The notes beneath the pieces are model-generated. The model was not told where the DNA came from, did not search any database, and worked only from the letters and a program-made list of their open reading frames with translations. From positions 254,472 through 318,471 of the forward strand of contig CAJNOI010000108.1 in assembly GCA_905250115.1 (NCBI GenBank): a stretch of 64,000 nucleotides of DNA, written 5' to 3'. Below are positions 1 through 12,255 of the stretch, piece by piece; position 1 is the stretch's first letter; the number at the start of each line of letters is the position of its first letter. A program made the position numbers and the translations under genes. The DNA comes from Adineta steineri (Eukaryota > Rotifera > Eurotatoria > Adinetida > Adinetidae).

Positions 1-1550
1 TTGTAATATAACGTTCGAATGCACATTGTATTAAGTTTTTTTAAATCTTGAGTGTATATATCTTATCATCTGCTCATAAAAATATTAATAATGATTTTTG
101 CACTGAATAATCGCTAGGCCTTGTTTTTTGAAGTCCAAACATATGAGAAAATATATGTACCAATGTATTTCATGAACATATGTTTAATAAAAGTGCCATT
201 ATTATTGAATGTTGAATATTAATAAATGTTTATGATTCTTTGTTTGTGAAAACTTGATTCAATCATTGAGTATATAAAAGTTTATTTGGTAGAAAGCTTT
301 CGGCATTGTAAGAATTATTATTTTTTTTCTAACTTTAGAAATTCCTATTAAATATATGAATCACCAACATATTTATGGTCGTTGAATAATAGAAAATTCC
401 ATTGAAGACGTAGACTATAAAACCTTAACAGGATCGAAAAAAATTTGAGTATTAGTTTCAACTCAATTACGGTCATATTGTAATTCTTATCTACATAGGA
501 TAGAATATTTTAAATATTCTATAGACTCACATAACGATAAGTTTATTAAAATGTAAACAATGACGTCAGAGAAAAAATTCTTTGTATATTTATCTTTATC
601 AAACATGTGATAAATACATGTGGTCATATATATGTTCGAAATACAAAATCCAGAATAAAAACTAATTTTCTTGTTTATAATTGACCTTTGATAACCAAAG
701 TAGTTCTATCAATATGTCAATCTCTTCTAATTTAATAAAATCATCTTATTAATCGATAAGTTATATTGTAGAATTATAAATAGATAATTTTAATCATGAT
801 TATTTTCGACTGAGAACGACAGTTGAAATTTATACAATATGAAGTATCAAAACAATATGACAAACCATTTATCTAATTTCATGTTGTGATAAGAGATTGT
901 TCTGTTCCTTTTTTCATATTAATTAAATTATTGTATGGAAAATCAGATTAGCGTGAGTAGTGTTGACCCCAGATGGATGAAGTTGAATCAATTAGTTTTG
1001 ATGTTATTTTATCCGATCAACAAAAACACAATTTTCTCATAATATGTCTTAGTATTCTCTAATCTTCAATGTTTATCTTGATCGATAACAGATTTCTAAA
1101 TCAGATGAACTCATTGATTATCTTTCACAGTTGACTTCAGAAATACGCTGCGCACACATGTTATATCAATCAATAGTATAAACGATCAAGCAAAATCTTT
1201 CTAAGTACGAATGAATACTTTCATATCTAAACTATCTTATCTAAACAAATGGAAATACGTTAAATCTGTTGAGTTCATAATATAATAAAGCAAAAATGTT
1301 CTACTTATGTATTGGAGTTTAAATACTTTGATCTTTCATTAGAGAATCATTCTAATGGAAAAACTGGAAAATAATGATTTTGCGTAGAATATCTCATTAC
1401 TATCTTGACAAACTATTTATCATTTTTTTACAAGACAATAAAACACAACAGAAAGAACAAGACAAAAAAAGTGAAGACGAAGCATACTGTTCGATCAGTT
1501 AATAATAAAAATATTCGAATATGCATATATTTTTTGTTGAAAGAAGAATA
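1..1550. other. Noncoding AT-rich stretch
   Basis: No open frame with gene-like codon use and no chain of exons was visible on either strand. It is plain AT-rich DNA without an obvious repeat, and may be flanking sequence of the small gene at 1551-1991. Confidence 0.5.
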
Positions 1551-1991
1551 TTAGAAATCAATAGTTGATTTTTTATGTTGTTGATTTTCTGTTGATGATG
1601 ATGTATTTCTAACTATTGAATGTTTTATTAACAATCGACGATTAAATCTATTACTAAGAGATGTATCATGCCAACACCAACATTGTCGACTACATAAATT
1701 AATCCAGAGTAAAACAAGAAAAACGATTATCATAAAAACAATTCCTGCTATATAGATAGCATTGACAACATTACGTGTACGAACAGGTGTTATTGGAGTC
1801 GATGATGATGATGATGATGATGCTAGAAGAGAGAGTAATTTGGTAGTATTTTCTAACATTTGTCTTTGTTGTTGTAGTTCATTCATATTATTCTCCATTC
1901 TCATTTGACTTTCGTCGGACTGATGTGATGGATGTTTAATAAAAACTTTGCTCGGCTGTTTTGTAGTAATTGTATCATATTCTTGATGCAA
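1551..1991 (-). CDS. Hypothetical single-pass membrane protein
   Basis: A 146-residue open frame on the minus strand that I do not recognise. It has a polar N-terminal half with a Gln-rich stretch (about residues 38-46) and a serine run (about 57-64). One clear hydrophobic segment (about 76-98) follows, then a Cys/Trp patch (SRQCWCW) and a basic Ser-rich tail. No signal peptide is visible, so a single-pass protein with a cytosolic or extracellular tail is the simplest reading. No splice partner was found. The serine run comes from a GAT-repeat microsatellite on the plus strand, so chance opening is possible. Existence rests on codon use and the clean TM segment only. Confidence 0.4.
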   Translation of the reverse strand: MHQEYDTITTKQPSKVFIKHPSHQSDESQMRMENNMNELQQQRQMLENTTKLLSLLASSSSSSSTPITPVRTRNVVNAIYIAGIVFMIIVFLVLLWINLCSRQCWCWHDTSLSNRFNRRLLIKHSIVRNTSSSTENQQHKKSTIDF

Positions 1992-3133
1992 ACGATTGAG
2001 AAAACAGAAGAAGAAGAAGAAAAAAAAAGTTTATTAAATCAATATTGTTGATGTTTACGTGTTGAAGTATATATTTCTCATAAAATAGAGTATTGATCGT
2101 TGATGACACATAAGGAAATAAGTAAAGAGTAATGTTGTCTAACTTTCTTTTAGTTGTTTAACTAGTATATTCATGCGTTGTTCTATCCGAGTAGTTCCAT
2201 TTGCTTTCTTGCTGGATGTAATAAAAACGAAGGGAATATATATCTACATATATATATATATATATAAAGAGAATGCCGAAGAAGAAAGAAATGACGAATA
2301 GATCTTTTATTGAACTGACAACAGCTTCCGTTATTCTTTTTCTTCTATATTTTTTTTTATTCTCTTGACGAGTCATGAACAAGAAAATGAGATCAGAAAA
2401 ATGAATAGGAACAAAAAAAAGGCTAACAAACAAGCAAAAATCTCAATGAACAGACTTGTATTTATAAACATGGAATATTTTAATCTCTTATTTTTTCTTA
2501 ATTTACTAAATACTGTATAAACTAAGAGAAGGAATTATCAATCGTTTCGTGACTATATTCTAATTATTTCTTTTTTTTTCGGTTATTATTTGTAATCAAC
2601 TATAAGATAGATATATGCATGCAAAGAACTTAAATCTTCTATTATGAAAAACAAAAACCTAGTATAATATGTCAGCATATCATTGATTAATTCGAAAGTT
2701 TGTTATTATGATAATTAAACATTGAATAAGCCAATGTCTGAAATAAACTAATGAAATTCTTTTTTTTTGTTCCTTATATTGAAATGATTAATGAATAATG
2801 AACAAATAAAATATTTCTTTGTTTTTCAAAATAAAATTTTTTCATTACAATACAATTTGATTATAGAAAACACTATGCTCTGAATCAATATTGCATATTT
2901 CTCTCGTTTTTTTTTTCTCTCTCGCACTTTTTTGCATATTTACTTATGTCTCCTTGGGAAATCAGTCAGGTGTAACCAACTAATGATTCATATGCTACAT
3001 AAACGATTGGAAGACATATATTTTTTCGTGATAGTGCACATGTTTGTTAATTTAAACGACTATTCTGTTTCCTACATATTTTTTTTACCAATACATTTGT
3101 AATCAATATAGTGCTGTTTACTTTTAAAAAAAC
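1992..3133. other. Intergenic, low-complexity
   Basis: Poly-A/T runs, a TA microsatellite near 2250 and a GAA run near 2010. A short hydrophobic frame at 2158-2433 (-) is made largely of this low-complexity DNA and is not called as a gene. Confidence 0.5.
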
Positions 3134-4049
3134 ATGTATCAAGATGCGGGGTATGGTGAAAATTGGCAACCAGCAGCAAATAATGCAAGGTAATTTTTTT
3201 AAGAGATATTGTTTAGTTTTTTCTTATATATTTTTACAGACGTATCGATCCATATACACGATCATGTGCAGCACTAGGTGGTCTATTTGGTTGTGGCTTT
3301 ATTATAATTGTGATTATTGTATTATCATTAATTCCACTTTATATATCTCATGATTCATCAACTAATAGTAATATTCAAGCACCGAGTAAATATCTTTTGA
3401 TATTTTTATTTCTTTGTATAATCTTTTATTTTCAAATGTAGAAGTTACTGTAACTAATTATAATCTTCAATTCCAGTCTCCCTTCAATAACTTTAACTCT
3501 CAAACAATCCTTTCTGATAGTACTAATCTACAAACTTTACAAGCAGCACTTACATCTCTAGTACAAACAGATCCTGCTATGGCCGGTTCTGTTGTGGAAA
3601 TAAATACATCCTCAGTACAATCTAGACGTAAACGTCGACAAACGTCAAACTTACTTACTATTACATTTAATTTAAATGTTATTAGTGGTAAAGGCTGTTC
3701 GTCAATAGCATGTTTGAATCAATTTCAATCTCATGCTACTAGTTGTTTAACTGATATAAATCAAACAATTTCTGGTGTTCGTTATCAACAATCGGGTTCA
3801 TCAAATATCTATTGGCTAAATTATAAACTACCTCAGACAATGCAATCAAGTAAGATTTTTGTAAAAAATATCAAGATTAAAAAATAATTTTTTATTTCAG
3901 ATGCAACATTTGTTATTGTTGATTCTAAATTACTATCTTCTCTATTGGCTACATTAACAGAACTTGATGCAAGTCAACATCAATCAGCAACAACAACAAC
4001 ACCAACTACAACAACGACGAATAATTTAGTGTCAACTGTAGTAGCTTGA
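3134..4049 (+). CDS. Type II membrane protein with furin-like cleavage site
   Basis: Four exons, 3134-3189, 3240-3385, 3442-3849 and 3901-4049, joined by GT-AG introns of 50-56 bp; phases agree throughout. The protein starts MYQDAGYGENW. After a short cytosolic N-terminus comes a glycine-rich transmembrane segment (about residues 28-50). The extracellular part contains VTVTNYNLQFQS, a dibasic RRKRRQ motif of furin type, several cysteines (GCSSIAC, SCL) and a Thr-rich C-terminal stretch before VSTVVA. The TM-ectodomain layout with an internal basic site would allow shedding, which is inference. I cannot name the family; a SEA-like fold was considered but its GSVVV-type motif is not seen. The Thr-rich stretch could be O-glycosylated. 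Confidence 0.75.
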
Positions 4050-5568
4050 ATACTTTGTATTTATTAGTCAGATAAATGAAAAAAAACTGTTGACAAAAAT
4101 TTCAATTCAATAAAAAATAATAATAAATATTTTCATGATATCTGCTTTTATAAAAGGGTTTATCACGAGTTTGAAAAAAACAAAACTGTCAATCATACTT
4201 TCGTTAGTCATTATAGAAACATAAAATATTGTTTTCATATAACGAAGTATTAATATGCGACATACAAAATCTTGATGCTGACATCCGGATTTATCAAAGA
4301 ATAAAAAATATATTCATTCAGATGAATAATAGAACGTGATAGAAATTGATGAAAACGAATAGAGTAATATAAAATATTAATAGAATTTCTTTTGATTTTT
4401 TTTTCTCTAGAGACAAACAGTTTTTTTTTGTTTGATGTCATATTCAATATCTATGTACAAGCAAAGATTTTCTTTAATCAAAGACATATCTTTGATTTAG
4501 ATATATACGGATGCTATTGACGTTTGTCAATAAAAATAAATCAAAATTTTGTCAATGTATGCTTGGTTATAATAGAAAGTTCAGCATTTAACTAATTTTT
4601 AAGCTTATATTCTGTCTATTGATATATATGTTAATAATTTTCAACGGCGGAATAATTTTATTTTGTTCAACTGATTTAATTATTATCTAATACAAAAGTA
4701 TCAAATCGTTTTGTTTCGGCGTTATAATCATACTATTGAATTTGAAAGTGTTTATAGGAAAATAAATCAGATCATTCTTTGAACAAAAAAAAATATCCAT
4801 GTTCCAAACTATTTCTTATGACATGAATTAATTGTTTTATAAATGCCTAGTTAAAGGAAATTAAGTCTGCAAAAAGTGGTTATATAATTTAATAGTAATT
4901 GTCATTTGAATAAGTTTGCTTGAGAAATTCTTTTTATTTCAAAATAGTTATGTTACACTTGAAAAATATGAGACACGCCTTTATTTACCATATTTTTCAC
5001 GTACTTTGTATATGTATCTAATTTCACTTAGTGTATTGCGCATTTATAGTAGAAAAAACAATATTTTCTAAATGATCATTAAAACATTTGAATAATGATG
5101 GGCGAAAATTCGTATTCATATGACTAAGGTTAGGTATTTCAAGTCATCATCTAGGTTTTTTTTTCCTATTTATAACGTCAAAAGAAAGATAATACACGGA
5201 AATTATTTCATATTATTTCTGGTATAAAAATTTATTTCTTAAACAATAAAAATCGATACTGTGAATAACTTACAGTTAAATAAAAGTTGAATACAAGACG
5301 ATAATTAATACTGGAGGATGATGATGAAGAATAAATGAGGAACAAGTCATCTGTTAATATACGATATAATCAACATGAATATATTCACAACTGGAATACA
5401 CTCAAAATAATATTGAGGAAATTAATTCTTATTCTTTTTGTTTTTTGCTTATGTTCCCAGTTGACATAATAGAGTTATTCAAGGATTCGATGATAAAAAA
5501 GAGAACAACCTATAATCAAGTACACGACAAAATTTTCTCGAGCTTTTCTTTTTCGTTCAAATGAACAT
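4050..5568. other. Intergenic, no gene seen
   Basis: AT-rich sequence between the convergent genes at 3134-4049 (+) and CCDC103 (-). Short frames are interrupted and lack gene-like codon use. No clear repeat was found. Confidence 0.5.
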
Positions 5569-6234
5569 TTAAAGATATATTTTTCTTAATAAAAACACAG
5601 AAAAACGTAAATTAGCAAACGTACAAAGCCGTGAAAATAATAAATCAAGTTCAGATTGATCTTTCTTAGTTAGAAAACTTTTAATTATTTCAAACCGTTT
5701 TGATCTAATTAAATTTGTAAGAATATTTACAATTAATTCTGCATCATTGGATGATGAATTTTCGTGATATAATAAAGATAAATCATGTAATAAATCTGTT
5801 GGAATATCAGTTTGAAAAATATGTTCAAGATTTTTCAATTGATGTAAATAATCAAGTTTCATATCATTTGGAATACGTCGCCATTGTTGAATAAATTCAA
5901 TAACATTTTTTGGTGTTGAAAATGTGTTTATTTGAGGAAGTAAAGATGATTCCGATGGAAGAATTATTTGTGAAGATGAAGGAGAAGAATTTTGTCCAGC
6001 TGGTTGATTCCATGCAAGTGATTGACGTTCTAATGTTAAAGTTTCATTTCGATCAAGTGGACGTAAATGTGCAGCTGCAACAATATTTCGAAAGTCATCA
6101 TAGGTTGAACAACGTTGATGAACAGCACGAAATTTTGCATCATTTCTTTGCCAATGAAGATCTTCTTTAGATTTTTCTTCAGAAAAATTCTTTGCTAATT
6201 TACGTAAATCAATTGGTTTCATTTGTTTTGACAT
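5569..6234 (-). CDS. CCDC103: CCDC103 (DNAAF19) dynein arm assembly factor
   Basis: Single-exon gene of 221 codons. The N-terminal half carries the CCDC103 signature: a charged helix followed by KFRAVHQRCSTYDDFRNIV and AHLRPLDRNE, which corresponds in order and spacing to the vertebrate block around RAVEQR...EEFR...HLKPLER. The second half has EFIQQWRR and IFQTDIPTDLLHDL, matching the RPAP3-C-like helical domain of the family. CCDC103 is known to be needed for attaching outer dynein arms to ciliary axonemes, which fits an animal that relies on ciliary crowns. The C-terminus (KIYL) is shorter than human CCDC103 (242 aa). It is divergent from the YAP-like gene, with 195 bp between start codons. 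Identity is quite sure; function is by homology. Confidence 0.88.
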   Translation of the reverse strand: MSKQMKPIDLRKLAKNFSEEKSKEDLHWQRNDAKFRAVHQRCSTYDDFRNIVAAAHLRPLDRNETLTLERQSLAWNQPAGQNSSPSSSQIILPSESSLLPQINTFSTPKNVIEFIQQWRRIPNDMKLDYLHQLKNLEHIFQTDIPTDLLHDLSLLYHENSSSNDAELIVNILTNLIRSKRFEIIKSFLTKKDQSELDLLFSRLCTFANLRFSVFLLRKIYL

Positions 6235-6429
6235 TCTTATTTCAAATGAATATGTATATATGTAAAATTCATGTATCCAAGTAACTATCCTCTTTGATTT
6301 TATTGGACAAGAATTTTTAACTAATCATACTTAGAAAAGATAAAGAACATATGATCACTACCACCTCCATCATCTATATTTATAAGAAGAAGAAAAAGAA
6401 GGAAACAACATAGGTTTACTTGGTTATCA
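6235..6429. promoter_or_regulatory. Head-to-head intergenic region CCDC103 / YAP-like
   Basis: Only 195 bp separate the two divergent start codons, so both promoters must lie here or overlap the first exons. No motif was recognised. Confidence 0.5.
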
Positions 6430-7511
6430 ATGAGTAATAAAAAAAGTTCATCGTATATTATTGATGCAGATCAAAGTCGGACAGTAATGAATTCACTCTT
6501 CCATGGTTCTAATGATCAAAATAAACAACTACCCAAACCATACAGAGAGCGCGTTTTACCTGCATCATTTTATCATCCACCACGATCTAATAATACAAAT
6601 GAAACTAAAAATGGTCACCATGTTAAAAATCGACCGAGTTTACCTAGTACATCAGTATGCACGAAGACTAATAATTATCACTCAAGATGTGTTAGTGATA
6701 GTGCTACTGTTTCTGGAGAAGGTATAATGAATTCAAGACCAACAGAACTTCCATTACCGGATGGATGGGTAGAAGGTCGAGCACCTGACGGACAAATATA
6801 TTATATTGAGTAAGATTAAGAGTACATTTACAGCTATCGATAATCATAATTACATATGTGCAATACTAAGTGTTTTGAAAACTTGTTTAAATTTGGTTTT
6901 TCTATAAAAAAATTATCGATAATTTCTAATTCTATTTTCATTTGTGTATACTTCAAAAAACCAAGTGTCTTAATATACATATGACAACCTGCGTCTTTTT
7001 TTTCTCTTAGTAATTTAACTAAAACTACAACATGGGCCGATCCACGTCCAAATCATTATGCTGCATTTCAATCGTGTTGTTCTATACTTCCACTACCGGA
7101 TAATTACAAACAAGAATATGATTCTAAAGGCAATACTTATTTTATTGACTGTAAAACTAATCAAATTAGTAGGAATGATCCAAGACCTAGTAAATTTTTC
7201 TCATGTCATTATTATTTACAGCATTACTTTTGATTTTTCTAGAATATTATCATTCTTTAATGACACATAGACTTGATGTACCATCTACTGGATCACAAGG
7301 AAATTTATTAACAAATACACTTGAGAAAATTTTACAACAAAGACATGAATTACAATTACGTTCAACAGAATTATTAAAAATGGTAAAATATATTTTTATT
7401 TGTCTATTAACGATACTTAATTTTTGTTTTAAATAATATATAATAGGAAATTAAAAGTAGGAAACTATGCTTTTTAGTATTGTTATTATTCGTAGTGATG
7501 GTGTTGTTGTT
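6430..7511 (+). CDS. YAP1: YAP/Yorkie transcriptional co-activator, 3' end lost at gap
   Basis: Exons 6430-6809, 7011-7189 and 7243-7382 join in phase; a further piece from 7447 runs into ten Ns at 7512-7521. The N-terminus has a TEAD-binding-like region with YRERVLPASFYHPPR (compare the vertebrate LRKLPDSFFKPPE block). It is followed by HSRCVS, matching the H-x-R-x-x-S site that LATS kinase phosphorylates in YAP. WW domain 1 is complete: LPDGWVEGRAPDGQIYYI, then TKTTTWADPRP. WW domain 2 keeps the DNYKQEYDSKGNTYFID frame and NDPRP but has lost both signature tryptophans. A helical LEKILQQRHELQLRS segment follows, as in the YAP coiled coil. The protein is the Hippo pathway effector in animals. 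The 3' end is unresolved; the stretch 7447-7511 reads hydrophobic and may not be coding. Confidence 0.82.
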
Positions 7512-7521
7512 NNNNNNNNNN
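7512..7521. other. Assembly gap (10 N)
   Basis: Ten Ns next to a GTT/GTG microsatellite, inside or at the end of the YAP-like gene. The true length missing is unknown. Just after it, TTCTAG could be a splice acceptor followed by a six-codon frame ending HKLVW and a stop (7528-7548). A short C-terminal peptide of this kind would be in the position of the YAP PDZ-binding tail, but this is speculative. Confidence 0.95.
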
Positions 7522-7548
7522 TTCTAGTTCCATAAATTAGTTTGGTAA

Positions 7549-8111
7549 CATGTATAGAATCATCTTACGCAAAACTTTTTTTTTCGTTCAATTTAAAGTC
7601 ATAAAAAATATCTAATGTTTCATTTCATTTGAAAATTAGTTCACATCTATACTGACCAAAGACGTGAGCAAATCGACATTATTTTATTTTAATTGTAAAT
7701 GACATTCTATATCTATGCGTTCATTGTTTTCTGATGTGTTAAGTTTAATATATATTGTGTTATCAGATGATATATTATCTCAAATAAACATCTTCTATAG
7801 AGATGCACAAATACAGATATTTTCTTTCGTTCTGTTCAATCGAAATAAAAATACAGTAAGCTTTTTTTTTTAAGTTTTTTTTTTCAATATGAAATATAAT
7901 AAACATGATAATTATTTCTGTCTATTCATCTATTGTATAAATAAGGAAAGAAAAAACGGTAACAAATAAAGAATAAAAACACACAAGTATTATATTATAA
8001 AAAAGAATACAGCATATGTAAAAAAAAATTTTTTATCGCATTTTGCGCCATGCCCATGTTTCATTGATATTAATCTAAATAGACACATATATGATTAATC
8101 ATAATAAAACG
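7549..8111. other. Intergenic, no gene seen
   Basis: AT-rich DNA with poly-A/T runs between the YAP-like gene and the 3' end of the claudin-type gene. Nothing else was seen. Confidence 0.5.
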
Positions 8112-10669
8112 TTAATTATAGAAAAAAAAAACCTTTTTAATATTTTTTCGTTTTGAAATAGCTTGATCATCTCGATCTTCCATATCTGAATCACTATTAA
8201 ATGAACTAATATCGCCGACTTGATTTCGTGATGCTGTTACATAAGTTGTAGCTGCTGGTCCACTGAGAATATTTGATCCGAGTATATTACCACCAGTATT
8301 TGGTCGATAAGCTATTGTATATACGGGATGATTAGAATTTTGAACCATGGCAGATGGTTGTCCCATATTGTAGTTTAATATATTAGCTGATTTCATCTAT
8401 ATTAAATAAATATTTTTTTTGAGATTAAAAAAAACAGTTAATATTTCTTACAGCTGCTTGAATATTTTCATCTCTAAATTGTTGTGTTTGTGGCATTATA
8501 TATGACATTGGTTGTGTAGGATTATTTGATTGTGCATTTGGTGTTGACGATGCTTTTGGTTGTGATGCTGCCGATGGTTGAGGTTGTGGTTGAGATTGAG
8601 GTTGAGGTTGAGGTTGATAATAAGGAACTGGTATAGGAATAAATTGAGTTGGTTTTTGAGTATTATCAGGAGACATTATACTATCACGTGGACTACATGA
8701 TCGTGAACGATGATTTGAATGACGATGAGAACGAGAATATGAACGAGAACGATGATGTGAAGAACGAGTTGTATATGGAAGTTCATCCATTTCTGTATTC
8801 TAAAATATATACATATTTTTGTTAAAAGATAAATGTTCTAAGACAAAAATTCAAAAAATATACTTCAGTCATATAATGTCGGGGATAATAAGGATCAAAC
8901 TGAAAATATTTATAAATTAAAAAGCAAAAAATAACATTTTTTTTATCATATGATAACTTACATTTGAATGTGGATACATTGTTGGAGTACCCGGTCTTGA
9001 ATATCCATAAAAACCAGATGGTGTTGGTTGATATCCTGGATTCATAACACCACCATAAGTTGGTGGAGGTGGATATGCCATTGGATTTTGTTGAGAATTA
9101 TTTAAACCATGAATTTGATAACAAGCATGTGGATAATCTTGATAATGAAATGGTTGTTTTACAGCTGTTGTTGTATTGCTATATAAAAATAAAAATTCTA
9201 TTTGAAAATATTTTTAAAATAGATAACTAACCCGTCAGATGGTGGCATTTTACAAACACTTCCATTAAATTTATCACCACTATGACTAAACATTCCATGT
9301 ACACGCATATTATTTCGATAATCACACCAACTAAGCATGGATGCGACAGAAAAACATACAGAAGTTATTAAAGCTAATACAAGATTTGGCACTAATAACC
9401 ACATGCCCCAACGACGAGGATTATCATTGCTGGATAATCGTAAACGTTCAACATAAACTAATGATTCATTTGCAAATACAGTTACACCAATTGTGATAAA
9501 TAGAACTAAATATAATTGTAGAATAAAAAACAAGTAATTAAAATTGAGTCTTTCGAAATCTTAATAATTTTTAATAAACAATACGAATAAAAATTTCTTA
9601 GAATCGTGTTAATATTAATAATTACACAATTTGATTTTCATATTATTAGGACACGTGAGATGAAAAGACTTCATTAAGCGACTCTCACGTTGATGGTCAT
9701 ATCGTGTGATTGACGTGATGCGTGTGTTGATTACATACACGTGTATACACTGCATCAGTAGAGTATAGACGAACTACCTTCATTAAAAGAGAATTTGCAA
9801 TATTAACTAGTTCAGTATAATATAGAATTAATTGATAATTAATCTCATTGTGAAAATTATTCAAAAAATTAGACGAAAAAAAAACAATGTTGTATTTATG
9901 ATACAATCATAAGGTTAACTAGAAAAAGTTCATTATTCAAATTTCGATTTATCATATAAGACTATGAGATATTTGATTTCATCAATAAATAAATAATGAA
10001 ATTTTATTTTTAATTACCCTATACGTCTATACATTCGAAAAGTTCATCTAAATCTTACTAAATACACGTCTATGTCTAAAATGAAATTTTTTTTAATCAT
10101 TCGCTGTTCAACAAAAGTGATTAAATATATAAATAACTAACAAGATTTCGAAAGTTTTGAATATATCTTCTTTCTGTTAATTAAGTTTAAAAAATCTAAT
10201 TCAATTTCATACTCACAATTTAAAAATGCAAATAATGCTGCGAAAAGTAAAGTAGTAACAAAAGCTCGTCGACACATAAAACCAATACAAGCTGTTAAAA
10301 GTGATAGACAACCTAATGATAAACCACATGGAACAAGTACTTGAGCAACACGTACAAAACCTGTCAAATAATAATAAAAATAAAAAAGAATTTTATTAGA
10401 ATTTAGATTATACTTGGTGTATCTTTATTCCATAATAAACAAATAAAATCATTTGCATCGATTGAAAATACACATTTATACCAGAGACCAAATTTCTTGA
10501 ACATCTTTAAACTTTCACTTGTTGAATTGGCATTTTTTATTCCATCATGTTCATAAAATTGAAGCCAATCAGGTACTGAAAAGGCAACCCATCCAAATAC
10601 AAGACTAAATATTAGTAAACCAATACCAACAGATGTTAGTATTCGTGCTGGTATGATACGTTGATACAT
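8112..10669 (-). CDS. Claudin/PMP22-type four-pass membrane protein with Pro/Gln-rich tail
   Basis: Seven exons on the minus strand: 10669-10414, 10360-10217, 9505-9232, 9178-8962, 8899-8864, 8799-8452 and 8396-8112, all in phase. Helix 1 (about residues 8-30) leads into a first loop with the claudin-fold signature: W in SVPDW, then FGLWYKCV and a later cysteine before LLW. Helices 2 and 3 lie in exon 2 and early exon 3, and helix 4 in WGMWLLVPNLVLALI. The cytosolic tail is unusually long (about 270 residues): Pro/Tyr-rich, then an Arg/Ser/His-rich block (SHHRSRSYSRSHRHS), a Gln/Pro run and an acidic end. The first-loop motif supports a paracellular-junction or channel-modulating tetraspan, but the subfamily cannot be fixed. 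Intron 2 (10216-9506) is about 710 bp. The end could extend past another intron. Confidence 0.8.
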
Positions 10670-12255
10670 CTGATTGAGTGTTAAACGTTGGTTAACTTCG
10701 ACAGTGGAGGATGCTTGTAAACGTCAGGCACGCTGTTAGAAAAGTAAATGATATCGTTCATGCATATCTTAATGTTTTACCATCAATGAATTTGAGCCCT
10801 TTAAATGTTAAGACTTAATGTGAACGATAACATCGAAACACATAAATGATTGATCAACGACGGGCTCAACTGTATTGTTGCTTCACTAACTTTGAATAGG
10901 AGAAAATTATAGGACACCGATAGATAAGATATATCTAATGGTCACACATAGTTGAACAGAGACCTGTTTTTTTCTTTCGTATTAAACAAACAGAAATGAG
11001 ACAAAGAAAAAAGAAGAAGAAGAAGAAGAAGCTTTTTCTCCTCCTATTAGTCGCTTCTACGAATACGTATGTATAGATATGCTTATACAAATATTTGCCT
11101 AAGTAAGATGCGCCTTGTCGATTATCACACAAAAAACATTATTTTTTCTATTCTCTATTTTTAATTGTTGAATACGAGTGAGAGACGTAGATCAACAAGT
11201 AAGCAACTCGTGTGCTCTACTATTGAGCTCAATGAACCGTTGAACTTTTTGCTCACTTCACAATCGTCTATATATACATTCATCTTAATAATAAAAAAGC
11301 AATAGTAATAAATGAGATGAGTGAAAATCTCGAAATTGTTTATTTGCGCGTGTGAAAAAGATAACTACTTATTCAACAAGTCACAGTCACGACAAATCGA
11401 TGATATGTTTTACCATATTCAATTTCATATGTGAATTTAAACAGTTTTTGTATAATATTGTGTCATCAATAGATAGATACTTTCTTTCTTTCTTTCTTTA
11501 ATGTATATGTGAATATCGTATTTGATAGGTAATATAAAAATACAAATCTCAATATTTGTTTCAAATAAAGATATAAATCGTAAGAAACAGAAAGATGATA
11601 ATTAGATAAAATATGACGCAGACTGACAGGAAAAGTGTGGTGAATGATTAGATAAATTAAATCTGATATTTATAGACACAAAATGATATGTTGTCTTAAT
11701 AATTCTGATGAATTTATTTATAAAAAAAAGATCGCAATCCATTTATGTCTACGTATGACAATGAAACTAATTATGAATTTTTCAAAAAAAGGATCAGATT
11801 TCGTTTTTACAACGTAATCAATAATAGGACAATGCGTAATTTTTATTTTAGTAGAAATATTTGATATGACAAGTGGTGAGTTTGTATGTATTCAATGAAT
11901 TTTATCTAGTGAGTGATATTCTATTTTACTTCAATATATGACTTTATCGTTTTTCTTTTTAATCTAATCCCAAAAGTGTGCATGCGTTTATGAAACGATC
12001 ATATATTAATCTCTTTTGTCACAATAAACGTATCTCCGTTGTCAAAAGAAAACGGATGATTGACCTCGTATTCAATTGATTGTGTCATATGTTTTGCACT
12101 TTTTGACCATGATTAGATTACTTTTGTCATGAGAATTATTTCTTGATTTAGAATATATTTATTTCAATGTTTCAATTATAAGAAGAACAACAAAATATAA
12201 ATAAATAAATAAATAGACTCAATTTTGACATATATAGACATCTGACTTAAATTAA
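10670..12255. other. Intergenic between claudin-type and MSH2 genes
   Basis: About 1.6 kb of AT-rich DNA upstream of the claudin-type gene and downstream of MSH2. It holds GAA runs near 11010 and a TTTC repeat near 11482. A 65-codon minus frame at 10935-11132 arises from the GAA/TTC run and is not called. Confidence 0.5.

Noticed and set aside
2158..2433. 91-codon hydrophobic minus-strand frame
   Set aside because: Made of TA and poly-T/A runs, no splice context and no protein-like composition.
10935..11132. 65-codon minus-strand frame with a phenylalanine run
   Set aside because: Created by a GAA/TTC microsatellite; no exon partners.
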